Notes under the pieces: generated by a model
The model's input: only the letters and a program-made list of their open reading frames with translations
Told to the model about the DNA's origin: nothing
Databases searched by the model: none
Program-made: the position numbers and the translations under genes
NCBI RefSeq assembly: GCF_022808595.1
Contig: NZ_JAKUCN010000003.1
Span: 468,159-532,158, forward strand
DNA from: Microvirga solisilvae
GTDB lineage: Bacteria; Pseudomonadota; Alphaproteobacteria; Rhizobiales; Beijerinckiaceae
Reading direction: 5' to 3'
DNA: 64,000 nucleotides
In this document: piece after piece, positions 46,495-56,266 of the stretch
Numbering within the stretch: the first letter of the stretch is position 1
How the letters are laid out: every line of letters starts with the position of its first letter

Positions 46495-46645
46495 GCCAAG
46501 TCCTCTGATGGTGCCTCTCGGCAACATCGGGAAGGAACCTGCAAGATGTCAGGCATCCGGTTCACGGAGTTTGCTTGACGTCTACTCATTTATCTGCACA
46601 AATTTCACAAAAGCGTGACTGTGTACCTATCTCGGAGCACTTGCG

Positions 46646-48088
46646 ATGATGCTTGTCCGGACGCTGTTACTTGGCTGCGTAGCGTTTATTTGTACTAGCG
46701 CCCAGGCCGCCGACCTCCCCGCAAAGAGTGCAGCCCCGGTCGAATATGTCCGCGTATGCTCCACTTATGGAAATGGGTTTTTTTACATCCCCGGTACTGA
46801 AACCTGCCTCCGGATCGGCGGCCGGGTCCGCGCTGAAGCTCTCTATGTCGAACCGACAAACCGAGCCGACACCAGTATCGGCTTCCGCGGCCGCGGTCGG
46901 GTGAATATCGATGCGCGCACGGCCACGGCTTACGGGTTGCTGCGCACCTATATCCGCATGGAAATGACCCGGAATACCGGTGCCTACGGCTTCAGCTCCA
47001 CGACTGCCAACATCAATCAGGCCTACGTTCAGTTTGGCGGCCTGACGGCGGGTCGCGCAGTTTCGTTCTTCACGGATCCGAACCTTCCAGCCCCGAATTT
47101 CGGAGATCTGCGTTTCGATGATCCGTCGGTCGCAGAGGTGAACCTGTTCGCCTACACGTTCTCCTTCGGCAACGGTTTCTCGGCGACCCTGGCGCTTGAG
47201 GATGGAACCGAGCGCAGGGTCAATAACGAGCTCGACTTCCCCTTCTTCGGAGCAGGCAGCCCGTCTCCTGTTTTCGCGCCGATCCCCTTTACTTATGGCG
47301 GCGAGCGGATGCCGGATGTCGTTGCCAACATTCGCTACACGGGCACCTGGGGCGGTGTTCAGCTCTCTGGTGCCCTGCACCAGATTCGCGACGTATCGGC
47401 GGGCTTTACCACCGTTGGCGGCGTGACGGTTCCTGTGCTCAATCCCATCACCAACCTGCCCAATCCTGCCTTCGCAGATACGGATTACGGCTTTGCGATC
47501 GCCGCACACGGCTATGCGAATGTGCCGGCCCTCGGCGAGGGCGATACCGTGTGGATCTCGGCAACCTACACGGATGGCGCGATCGGCTATCTCAATGCCG
47601 GCCAGGCGGGCGCGATCAGCAACGGTTTCATCAGCGCAGGCACTCTTGCACTGCCGTTCACCGATGCCTTCGTCGATCCCTTCACGGGTGATTTCAAGAC
47701 GAACAAGGCCTATGCTATCGCCGGTGGTCTCAATCACAATTGGACGCCGACGGTCCAGACAAACATCTTCGGTTCCTGGATGCGCTTTGATGCGCCCGGC
47801 ATCGCTCAGTACACGATACCGGCAACCCCGGCGACAGTTGCCGCGGGCACAGCCGGCACGACCACAGGCCTGGTTGATTTCGATGAGTATCGAGTCGGTG
47901 CCAGCGTGATCTGGACACCGGTCAAGGATTTCCTCATCGGCGTCGAAGCGCTCTATATCGGAGTTGATCCGCGTGAACGTGTAGCCACGCCCATCACGAC
48001 GGCTTCCGGCGACCCTACGGGCACTTTCCGGGCAACCGGACTGGAATCAACATGGGAAGGCCGCCTCCGCGTCCAGCGCGATTTCTGA
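46646..48088 (+). CDS. Omp2b-type outer-membrane porin
   Basis: This 480-residue porin of the alphaproteobacterial Porin_2 family has a signal peptide (LLLGCVAFICTSAQA) and the hallmark start of the mature chain PVEYVRVCSTYGNGFFYIPGTETCLRIGGRVRAEALY, with two conserved cysteines. Repeated amphipathic strands follow to the C-terminal ESTWEGRLRVQRDF, which ends in Phe for barrel assembly. It forms a general diffusion channel. The 151-base upstream region has TTGACG at 46575 as a possible -35 box but no clear -10, and no operon partner. Confidence 0.93.
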   Translation: MMLVRTLLLGCVAFICTSAQAADLPAKSAAPVEYVRVCSTYGNGFFYIPGTETCLRIGGRVRAEALYVEPTNRADTSIGFRGRGRVNIDARTATAYGLLRTYIRMEMTRNTGAYGFSSTTANINQAYVQFGGLTAGRAVSFFTDPNLPAPNFGDLRFDDPSVAEVNLFAYTFSFGNGFSATLALEDGTERRVNNELDFPFFGAGSPSPVFAPIPFTYGGERMPDVVANIRYTGTWGGVQLSGALHQIRDVSAGFTTVGGVTVPVLNPITNLPNPAFADTDYGFAIAAHGYANVPALGEGDTVWISATYTDGAIGYLNAGQAGAISNGFISAGTLALPFTDAFVDPFTGDFKTNKAYAIAGGLNHNWTPTVQTNIFGSWMRFDAPGIAQYTIPATPATVAAGTAGTTTGLVDFDEYRVGASVIWTPVKDFLIGVEALYIGVDPRERVATPITTASGDPTGTFRATGLESTWEGRLRVQRDF

Positions 48089-49056
48089 TCGGCGTGTTGC
48101 CAGCAGCTTAAGACAACTTCAACGGACATGGCATAGCAGCCTGATCACCGGCATAACCTACTTCGCCGCTGGTCAGGCCCATGCCGTTCGTTGGCATACG
48201 ACGCCTTGGAGCAAATCTTCCTCTGATGGGAAGAAGCAAAACCCGAAGACGTCGCAGCCTCATTCCTTACCCGCGAAAGCGCGGGAGCTTTTCCCCTGCT
48301 TCGATGCGGAAAGGAAGTCTGTTCTCGGCTGGGGGTAGGGGGCAGGTCGCAAAATCGGTGAACGCGCAGGGCGGGTTGATGGCCTTGTTGAAGTCCAGAA
48401 CGATCTGGCTTCCATCGATCTCGCCGGTTAGGAAGCGGCTTGCGCCGTATGTCTCATGGCCGGATGTGGCATCCCGCAGAACGAACATGGGAGCCGTCTC
48501 GGTTCCGTGCGTCGGCCAGAGTTCAATTTTGCGTCCGTCGCGATTGAAAACCGCCTTGTGCGTGACAAGAACCGTATTCGCCGTGCCGATGATGCTGTCT
48601 ACCTCGAAAGGTTGTGGGGTCTCGAGCGCGACCCAATCGGCGACGATCCGCCAGGAAGGATCGGCTGAGAAACGGGGAATGTCCATGAAGTCTTGTCTGT
48701 TGCGGCTGCCGCTGTCCACGATGCGCAGCGCTTTGCGGCCGTTGCGCTCGATGACATAGAAAGAGACATCTCCGATCGCAGCCAGGGTCGGGGCTGCCGG
48801 ATCAGCGGAGAGTGTGGCCTCCTGACAAGCCTTGCCGTCGATCGTGCCCTTCGTGTCAGGCTCGAATCTAACGGTGACGGAGCCACTCTCGTTCAAGGTG
48901 ACTGTTCCGGCCGATGATGGAATGTTGGCAATGACGATATCGCTGTCGGATGACGAGCCGAAATGCCAGGTTCCGCGCTCCAGCCACGACAGCCCGACGA
49001 CGCTGAGCCATCCATCCGGCTTCGTGAGGGTGGTGAGGCGCTTCTCGTGCCAGATT

Positions 49057-50718
<1,662 letters not shown>

Positions 50719-50721
50719 GGT

Positions 50722-51594
50722 TCAGGCCCTGCCATCCGAAAGCGCCTTGAGATAACGGCCGAGAATGGTGGTGGAAACGACGGTAAGGGTTGCGAAGATT
50801 CCAGGAAACACGCCGATCCACCAAGCCTTGCGCAGATAGCCTTGCCCTTCGGCCAGCATCAGGCCCCATTCCGGTGTCGGAGGCTTCGGTCCGAGACCGA
50901 GATAGCTGAGCGCCGCCGAAGACAGGATGGCGCTGCCGATGCCGAGCGTCGACAGCACGATCAACGGGCCGATGGTGTTGGGCAGCACATGCTTTATCAG
51001 CGTCACCGAACGTCGTTGGCCCAGGATGAGGGCAGCTTCCACGTAGCCGGATTGGCGCACCACGAGCACCTGCGAGCGCACGATGCGCGCATAGCGTGGG
51101 ATTTCCGCGATGGCGATGGCGAGAAGCACGTTCATGCTGCCTTTGCCGATAAGCGCAACCACCGCCATGGACATGAACAGGGCGGGAAAAGCGAGCAGGA
51201 CGTCGATGATGCGCATGAAGGCCAGGTCAACCGCACCGCCCGCGCTACCGGCGATCAGGCCGACCAAAAGACCCACCGTGACAGCAATGAGTGTGGCGCC
51301 AATGCCGATGGAGAGTGAATAGCTCGCGCCATGCACGACGCGAGAAAAGATGTCGCGTCCGAGCTGATCCGTGCCGAACGGAAACTCCGGGGATGGCGCA
51401 CGCAGCGAATGCAGCAGGCTCAGCTGGTAGGGATCCTTCGGCGCGATGAGCGTGGGAAACAGCGCGCACAGGACGAGGAAGGCGACGACAAAAGTTGCCA
51501 ACACGACACCGATGGGAATGCGTCGCCAAGCCGATAAGGGCCGTGCCGGTGACTTCGCAGCGGGATCGATGAGTTCTGAGGAGGAAGGATTCAT
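50722..51594 (-). CDS. Oligopeptide ABC transporter permease, DppC type
   Basis: A 290-residue inner-membrane permease with an N-terminal helix (IPIGVVLATFVVAFLVLCALFPTLI), the DppC-family phrase FGTDQLGRDIFSRVVHGASYSLSIGIGATLIAVTVGLLVGLIAG, and the EAA loop near YVEAALILGQRRSVTLIKHVLPNTIGPLIV. It pairs with the DppB-type permease, whose gene it overlaps by ATGA, and works with the fused ATPase downstream. Confidence 0.93.
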   Translation of the reverse strand: MNPSSSELIDPAAKSPARPLSAWRRIPIGVVLATFVVAFLVLCALFPTLIAPKDPYQLSLLHSLRAPSPEFPFGTDQLGRDIFSRVVHGASYSLSIGIGATLIAVTVGLLVGLIAGSAGGAVDLAFMRIIDVLLAFPALFMSMAVVALIGKGSMNVLLAIAIAEIPRYARIVRSQVLVVRQSGYVEAALILGQRRSVTLIKHVLPNTIGPLIVLSTLGIGSAILSSAALSYLGLGPKPPTPEWGLMLAEGQGYLRKAWWIGVFPGIFATLTVVSTTILGRYLKALSDGRA

Positions 51595-52526
51595 CGGGAT
51601 GAGACACGCAAGCGTGGGTCGACCAGCCTGTAGAGCAGGTCGGCGAGAATGTTGAGAGCGACGAAAACGAAAGCCACGAAAAGCACGATTCCCATCACCA
51701 CGGGAATGTCGTGGTTGGTGATCGCTTCAAGGGTGATGCGCCCAAGCCCCGGGCGTCCGAAGACCTGTTCCGTCACGATGGAGCCGGCCAGAAGGCCACC
51801 GAAGGTTTCCGTGCTGATCGTGATGGCTGGGATGAGCGCGTGACCGAGCGCATGTTTCCAGCGGATCGCCCATTCAGAAAGGCCGCGCGTGCGTGCGGTG
51901 AGAATGAAGGGCTGCTCGAGCGCCCGGTCCATCTCTTCGCGCATCACCTGGCTCAGGCTCCCGAAGACGGCGATGGAAAGGGTCGCAACCGGCAGGACGA
52001 GGGAGCGCCAACCGGCATCGGCCACCACCGGGAAAAGCTGCCATTGGAACGAGAAGAACGTGAGCAGAAGAATGCCGACCCAGAGAACCGGCGTCGAAAC
52101 GCTCAGGAGTTCGAACGAAGACAGCGCACGGCGCAGCAGGCCCGGACGTCCCGCCGTGAGAAGAGAGGCAAGGAACGCCATGGCGACGGCAGCAAGAACG
52201 GCAAGGGAGGCAAGCGTCAGCGTGGAACCGATTTCGCTGCCGATGATCGAAGCCACGGTGCGGCGCTGCTGATAGGAGATGCCGAGATCGCCCTGTGCGA
52301 TCCGCGTGACGAAGCGCTGGTATTGCACCAGCACCGGTTGGTCGAGACCGAAATCGGCGCGGATGGCGGCGCGCAGTTCCGGCGTGACGGAGGAATCCGC
52401 GCCGTAGATCACCTGCACCGGATCGCTTGGGAAGAGTTGCAGGACGGCAAAAGCCAAAGAAGCAGCGGCCCAGAGGACCGCTGCTCCCGCGAGAATGCGG
52501 ATAAAAAGCTCTCTTGCGATGTGCAA
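51591..52526 (-). CDS. Oligopeptide ABC transporter permease, DppB type
   Basis: A 311-residue inner-membrane permease of the DppB family. The N-terminal helix is followed by FPSDPVQVIYG, then LDQPVLVQYQRFVTRIAQGDLGISYQQRRTVASIIGSEIGSTLTLA. The EAA loop is ARTRGLSEWAIRWKHALGHALIPAITI, followed by SIVTEQVFGRPGLGRITLEAITNHDIPVVMG. It lies ten bases after the binding-protein gene. Confidence 0.93.
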   Translation of the reverse strand: MHIARELFIRILAGAAVLWAAASLAFAVLQLFPSDPVQVIYGADSSVTPELRAAIRADFGLDQPVLVQYQRFVTRIAQGDLGISYQQRRTVASIIGSEIGSTLTLASLAVLAAVAMAFLASLLTAGRPGLLRRALSSFELLSVSTPVLWVGILLLTFFSFQWQLFPVVADAGWRSLVLPVATLSIAVFGSLSQVMREEMDRALEQPFILTARTRGLSEWAIRWKHALGHALIPAITISTETFGGLLAGSIVTEQVFGRPGLGRITLEAITNHDIPVVMGIVLFVAFVFVALNILADLLYRLVDPRLRVSSR

Positions 52527-52536
52527 GACCGATTCC

Positions 52537-54165
52537 TTACTTCGAGAGCCACACGTCGTAATAGGAACCGATCTGGCCCGAGGTTCCGAACGTGACGCCT
52601 TGAACCTTCTTGTTGGCTGCGAGAAGCACCGTGGGGTTCGCGATCGGGATCAGATAGACCTTATCGTTGATGATCTTTTGCGCGGTCTTGTAGGCGGCGA
52701 TCCGCTTTTCGCGATCCGTCGTCGCAAGGCCGTCCGCAAGGGCGCGATCAAGATCGTTGTCCTTCACGAAGCCCCAGTTGGTGTTGCCCTTGTCCCAGGT
52801 CTCGGTGGAGTAGAACGCTCCGTAGAGCAGGTTCGGCTCGCTTGCGGCCTGCGACGTGTCGACGATGTCGTATTCGTTCGCCTTGAAGCGTGCATCGGCC
52901 GTGCCAAAATCGACTACGTCGCGGATATAGTCCACGCCGATGGCGGCAAGGGCTGCCTTGAGGCCCTGCGCGTAGAGATCGCGCTGCTGGTTCGTCCACG
53001 GAGCAGCCGAAATGCCGCGTAGGGTGAGACGCTTGCCGTCCTTCACGCGGATGCCGTCGCCGCCGGGCTTCCAGCCGGCTTCGTCGAGGAGCGTCTGCGC
53101 CTTCTTGGCGTCGAACTTCCAAGATTTCTCAAGCGATGCGTCATAGCCGGTGGCAACGGCAGGCGTGAGAGCCGTGTAGGCTGGAGTTGCGGTGCCGAGG
53201 AACACGGCATCGATGAGACCCGTATAATCGACGCCGACGCGCAGCGCCTCACGGACCTTGACGTCGTTGAGCGGTGCCTTGGACTGATTGAGCCAGAACG
53301 ACCAGGGAATGCCCGGCTGCTGCGTCTGCAGGAGTTTCAGGTGCGACTTCGCCTTGATGTCCTCGATGGAGATCGCGGGAACACCCGTTGCGATATCGGC
53401 CTGGTTCGATTCGACGGCGCCGACACGCACCGAATCTTCCTTCAGGAACCGCAGCTCGACCTTGTCGAGATAGGCCTTGCCCTCATGCGCGGCGTCCTTC
53501 GGACCCCAATTGTAATCGTCGTTGCGCTCAAACACGAGATCGCGGCCCGGGGTGCGGGAGAGAACCTTGAACGGCCCTGAACCTGCAGTGATAGCGGGGC
53601 CGCCCGCGCAACGCTCCTCCTTGCTGTACTTCTGGATGGAGGCGGGCGAGATGAAGCCGAGGGCAGGCTCGCTCAGATCATGAAGCAGCGGGCTATAGGC
53701 CTTGCGTAGTTTGACGGTGACGGTGCTGCCATTGGCGGAGATCGCCTCGATCGGGGCGCCACCGGCCTTCTTCACGTCGAGCCAGCGCTGGAGGTTGAAG
53801 CGCACGGCTTCCGCATCCAGCGGCGTGCCGTCGTGAAACTTCACGCCATCGCGGATCGTGAAGGTGTAGGTGAGCTGATCCTCGGAAATCGTCCATTGGT
53901 TCGCGATCCAAGGATGGAATTTGCCATCCAGGCTCTCTGAAACCAGGCGGTCGTAGATGCTCTGCAGGGCCGTCTGCGTATTGCGTGACGTTCCCTCGAT
54001 CTGATCCAGGCAGAGCGGTTCATAGGTGACGACGCGCAAGGTTCCGCCAGATTGCGGCGTGCCTTGCGCGAAGCCGGAAGAGGGGATGAGAGTGAGCGCG
54101 GATGACGCCCACAAGGCGAGGCCGGCCTTTCGTGCGAGCCCCGCGACAGAATCGAACCGCGCCAT
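52537..54165 (-). CDS. Oligopeptide ABC transporter substrate-binding protein (SBP_bac_5)
   Basis: A 542-residue periplasmic binding protein with a signal peptide (LARKAGLALWASSALTLIPSSGFAQ). SBP_bac_5 features are GGTLRVVTYEPLCLDQIEG, YTFTIRDGVKFHDGTPLDAEAVRFNLQRW, GSGPFKVLSRTPGRDLVFERNDDYNWG and the lobe-II segment PLNDVKVREALRVGVDYTGLIDAVFLG. The ligand may be a peptide, opine or metal chelate; sequence alone does not decide. It is the first gene of a five-gene importer operon, preceded by two copies of a TAGGTTTTGTTCTT operator-like palindrome. Confidence 0.93.
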   Translation of the reverse strand: MARFDSVAGLARKAGLALWASSALTLIPSSGFAQGTPQSGGTLRVVTYEPLCLDQIEGTSRNTQTALQSIYDRLVSESLDGKFHPWIANQWTISEDQLTYTFTIRDGVKFHDGTPLDAEAVRFNLQRWLDVKKAGGAPIEAISANGSTVTVKLRKAYSPLLHDLSEPALGFISPASIQKYSKEERCAGGPAITAGSGPFKVLSRTPGRDLVFERNDDYNWGPKDAAHEGKAYLDKVELRFLKEDSVRVGAVESNQADIATGVPAISIEDIKAKSHLKLLQTQQPGIPWSFWLNQSKAPLNDVKVREALRVGVDYTGLIDAVFLGTATPAYTALTPAVATGYDASLEKSWKFDAKKAQTLLDEAGWKPGGDGIRVKDGKRLTLRGISAAPWTNQQRDLYAQGLKAALAAIGVDYIRDVVDFGTADARFKANEYDIVDTSQAASEPNLLYGAFYSTETWDKGNTNWGFVKDNDLDRALADGLATTDREKRIAAYKTAQKIINDKVYLIPIANPTVLLAANKKVQGVTFGTSGQIGSYYDVWLSK

Positions 54166-54255
54166 GTTGTTGTTCTCCGATAATGGGTTGGCGGCTGCGA
54201 ACGAGCCTTTGACATGAAGAGGGAAAAATATTCTCCCGGTTTTTATTCATGTCAA

Positions 54256-54283
54256 TAGGTTTTGTTCTTCATAACGAACAAAA
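54256..54283. promoter_or_regulatory. Operator-like palindrome, site 1
   Basis: TTTTGTTC (54260-54267) and GAACAAAA (54276-54283) form a perfect 8-bp inverted repeat with an 8-base spacer, about 95 bases before the binding-protein start. The first 14 bases (TAGGTTTTGTTCTT) recur exactly at site 2. The binding regulator is unknown. Confidence 0.55.
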
Positions 54284-54389
54284 TGCTGTAGGGCTGTTCG
54301 GCGGCGATTTCCGAGAGCAGATTGCCTTAGGCATAAAATAAGGAGGGAATTGGCCTCTCATTCTGTCTGGAGGCTGTATGATTTTTTGC

Positions 54390-54414
54390 TAGGTTTTGTT
54401 CTTAAAAAAGAACA
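54390..54414. promoter_or_regulatory. Operator-like palindrome, site 2
   Basis: TGTTCTT (54397-54403) and AAGAACA (54408-54414) form a perfect inverted repeat around AAAA, preceded by the same TAGGTT flank as site 1, 134 bases away. It lies just beyond the 3' end of rtcR. No T-run follows on the minus strand, so a terminator is less likely than a regulatory site. Confidence 0.5.
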
Positions 54415-54457
54415 TTTCAAGTGGCTGGGCTGGAATCCTAGGGCGCGCTGCAATGTG

Positions 54458-56056
54458 TCATGCGCTCTTGATGCTCTCAAAGGTCAGGTCGAAGCGCAGC
54501 AGGTATTTGCGCAGGCGATCCGCGTCGTTGCCGCTGCTCTTGTTCAATCGCGAGACGGCGAAAAGCTCTCGTCCGGCCGCGCTCATCGATGAGCTCTCGC
54601 GGCATATAGCAATCACTGTTGCCAGTTGAGCGCGGTCGAACAGGTCGATGGCCTTACTACGCTCAGTGCCGAGCACTTTTTCCAGAAGCGCCTCCGGGGC
54701 CGATTTGCTCTTGGTTGGCGACCATAATCGTGTCAGGCGCCCGATCTCGTCCCGCACGGTTTCTTCATTGATCCGCCCTTGCGGTGCCAGCGTTGCCATA
54801 CGGGTCACCGATGCGGATAAGTCGCGGAAATTTGCGCGCCAGAGGGCCTCCGGCGCCATGGCGAATTTCAGATAGAGCTCGCGCGCCTCCTTGTTGAAAG
54901 TCACGTTCTGCCCCTCGCGTTCGGAGAAGCGGCGCAGCTCAAAGGCCAGGTTCGGCTCGATATCTTCTTTCCGATCTTTCAGGGCCGGCAGCTCGAAGGT
55001 CCATAAGTTGAGCCTGGCAAACAAATCCTCGCGAAACCGTCCTTCGCTCACATCAATGGACAGATCCCGATTAGTGCCGGCAAGAAGCTGGAAATCCGAG
55101 GTTACGTCTTCGTCAGCACCGACCGGAAGGAAACGCTTCTCTTCGATGGCCCTCAGGCACATCGCCTGCTCATCCGGCCCCAATTCGCCAATCTCATCGA
55201 GAAACAAGATGCCTTTGTCGGCGGATTTCATCAGTCCGCCGCGGGCTGCCTGCGCACCTGTAAAGGCGCCTTTGACGTGGCCGAACAGGGTCGACATCGC
55301 CTGATCTCCGCGCAAGGTGGCGCAGTTTACCTCTATGAAAGCGCCCGATACCTGATGTTGTGCCTTCTTCAGCTCGTAGATGCGTTTTGCCAGCTGCGAC
55401 TTGCCTGCGCCTGTCGGACCAGTCAGCAGCACTGGTGCGCGCGAGCGGATCGCCACCTTCTCGATCTGGTCGATCATGGCGTTGAAAGCGCGGTTGCGTG
55501 TCGCGATGCCGGATTTCAGAAAGGACGTTGCCTCCTCATGCTCGGCGGCAAAACGCGTGGCGATAGCGTCATAGCGCGACAGATCGAGGTCGATGATCGA
55601 ATGGGTGCCGGAATAGTCGTCGCCTTCACGATTCTTCGGCGGTGACAGCTGCAGGAGCCGAGCGGGGATGAAATGCGCTTCGGTGAGCAGGAACCAGCAA
55701 ATCTGAGCCACATGCGTGCCGGTGGTGATGTTGACGAGATAATCCTCGCGTTCGGGATCGAAGACATAGGAACGGGCGAAGCCGCGCAGGCTCGTATAGA
55801 CCTCGCTGAAATCCCAGGGGTCTTCCATTTCAATGACGTGCGATCTCACTTCCGTTCCTGGGGAGACCTGCGCGATATCGTCTATGACCTGCCTCGCAAG
55901 GCTGGCAGAACCCGACCCATGAATAAGTTCGAGCCGATCGATGAAGAGGCCTGGCTGCTGGCATAGCGCGATCGTGGGGCGCCAGCGCTGCCAGCGATTA
56001 TGACGGCCTGCGTCCAGCGTGGTGCCGAGAAAGCCGATAGCGACGCGTCTGCGCAT
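54458..56056 (-). CDS. rtcR: RtcR, CARF-domain sigma-54 activator of RNA repair genes
   Basis: A 532-residue bacterial enhancer-binding protein. The N-terminal 180 residues form the CARF-like RtcR ligand domain (RVAIGFLGTTLDAG, YLVNITTGTHVAQICWFLL). In characterised systems this senses RNA ends bearing cyclic phosphate. The AAA+ domain has Walker A GPTGAGKS (about residues 213-220), the sigma-54 contact loop GAFTGA (about 262-267), Walker B GILFLDEIGELG and the arginine-rich GRFREDLFARLNLW. A C-terminal DNA-binding region follows (MSAAGRELFAVSRLNKSSGNDADRLRKYL). It is divergent from rsr, which carries a sigma-54 promoter, so it should switch on the rsr/RNA array/rtcB operon upon RNA damage. 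Confidence 0.95.
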   Translation of the reverse strand: MRRRVAIGFLGTTLDAGRHNRWQRWRPTIALCQQPGLFIDRLELIHGSGSASLARQVIDDIAQVSPGTEVRSHVIEMEDPWDFSEVYTSLRGFARSYVFDPEREDYLVNITTGTHVAQICWFLLTEAHFIPARLLQLSPPKNREGDDYSGTHSIIDLDLSRYDAIATRFAAEHEEATSFLKSGIATRNRAFNAMIDQIEKVAIRSRAPVLLTGPTGAGKSQLAKRIYELKKAQHQVSGAFIEVNCATLRGDQAMSTLFGHVKGAFTGAQAARGGLMKSADKGILFLDEIGELGPDEQAMCLRAIEEKRFLPVGADEDVTSDFQLLAGTNRDLSIDVSEGRFREDLFARLNLWTFELPALKDRKEDIEPNLAFELRRFSEREGQNVTFNKEARELYLKFAMAPEALWRANFRDLSASVTRMATLAPQGRINEETVRDEIGRLTRLWSPTKSKSAPEALLEKVLGTERSKAIDLFDRAQLATVIAICRESSSMSAAGRELFAVSRLNKSSGNDADRLRKYLLRFDLTFESIKSA

Positions 56057-56083
56057 TCCAGATTATCCATTTTTATAAACGCT

Positions 56084-56097
56084 ATATCCTTCGATAT
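56084..56097. promoter_or_regulatory. Palindrome, candidate RtcR enhancer site
   Basis: ATATC, four bases, GATAT forms an inverted repeat about 120 bases upstream of the sigma-54 promoter, at a normal enhancer distance. Between them, 56154-56169 is a 16-base AT-only palindrome (TTTTTATTAATAAAAA) that could aid bending. Assignment is by position only. Confidence 0.4.
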
Positions 56098-56217
56098 CAG
56101 TTTCTAGGAAAGTCTTCAACGGCGTCGCCAAGAGACGAAGCTAGTGGGAGATATTTTTATTAATAAAAACGGCAGCTTAGCTTTTTCTTTCGTCAATTTT
56201 TTCTTCTCCTGCTCAGC

Positions 56218-56234
56218 TTGGCACGGAACTTGCT
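56218..56234 (+). promoter_or_regulatory. Sigma-54 (-24/-12) promoter of the rsr-rtcB operon
   Basis: The sequence TTGGCACG, 4 nt, TTGCT matches the -24/-12 consensus. GG (56220-56221) and GC (56232-56233) are separated by exactly ten bases. Transcription should start near 56245, 22 bases before the rsr ATG. It fits the adjacent sigma-54 activator RtcR. Confidence 0.88.
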
Positions 56235-56266
56235 CAGAAGGCGGCGTGAACAGAAGGAAGAGAACC

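Noticed and set aside
46573..46611. Sixth AraC-type element before the porin gene
   Set aside because: TGCTTGAC is present but the GGACAA and TTGACA boxes are missing at the required spacing, and the orientation would be away from the porin.
54394..54420. Rho-independent terminator of rtcR
   Set aside because: The hairpin has no T-run in the direction of rtcR and shares an exact 14-base segment with a second palindrome, which fits an operator better.
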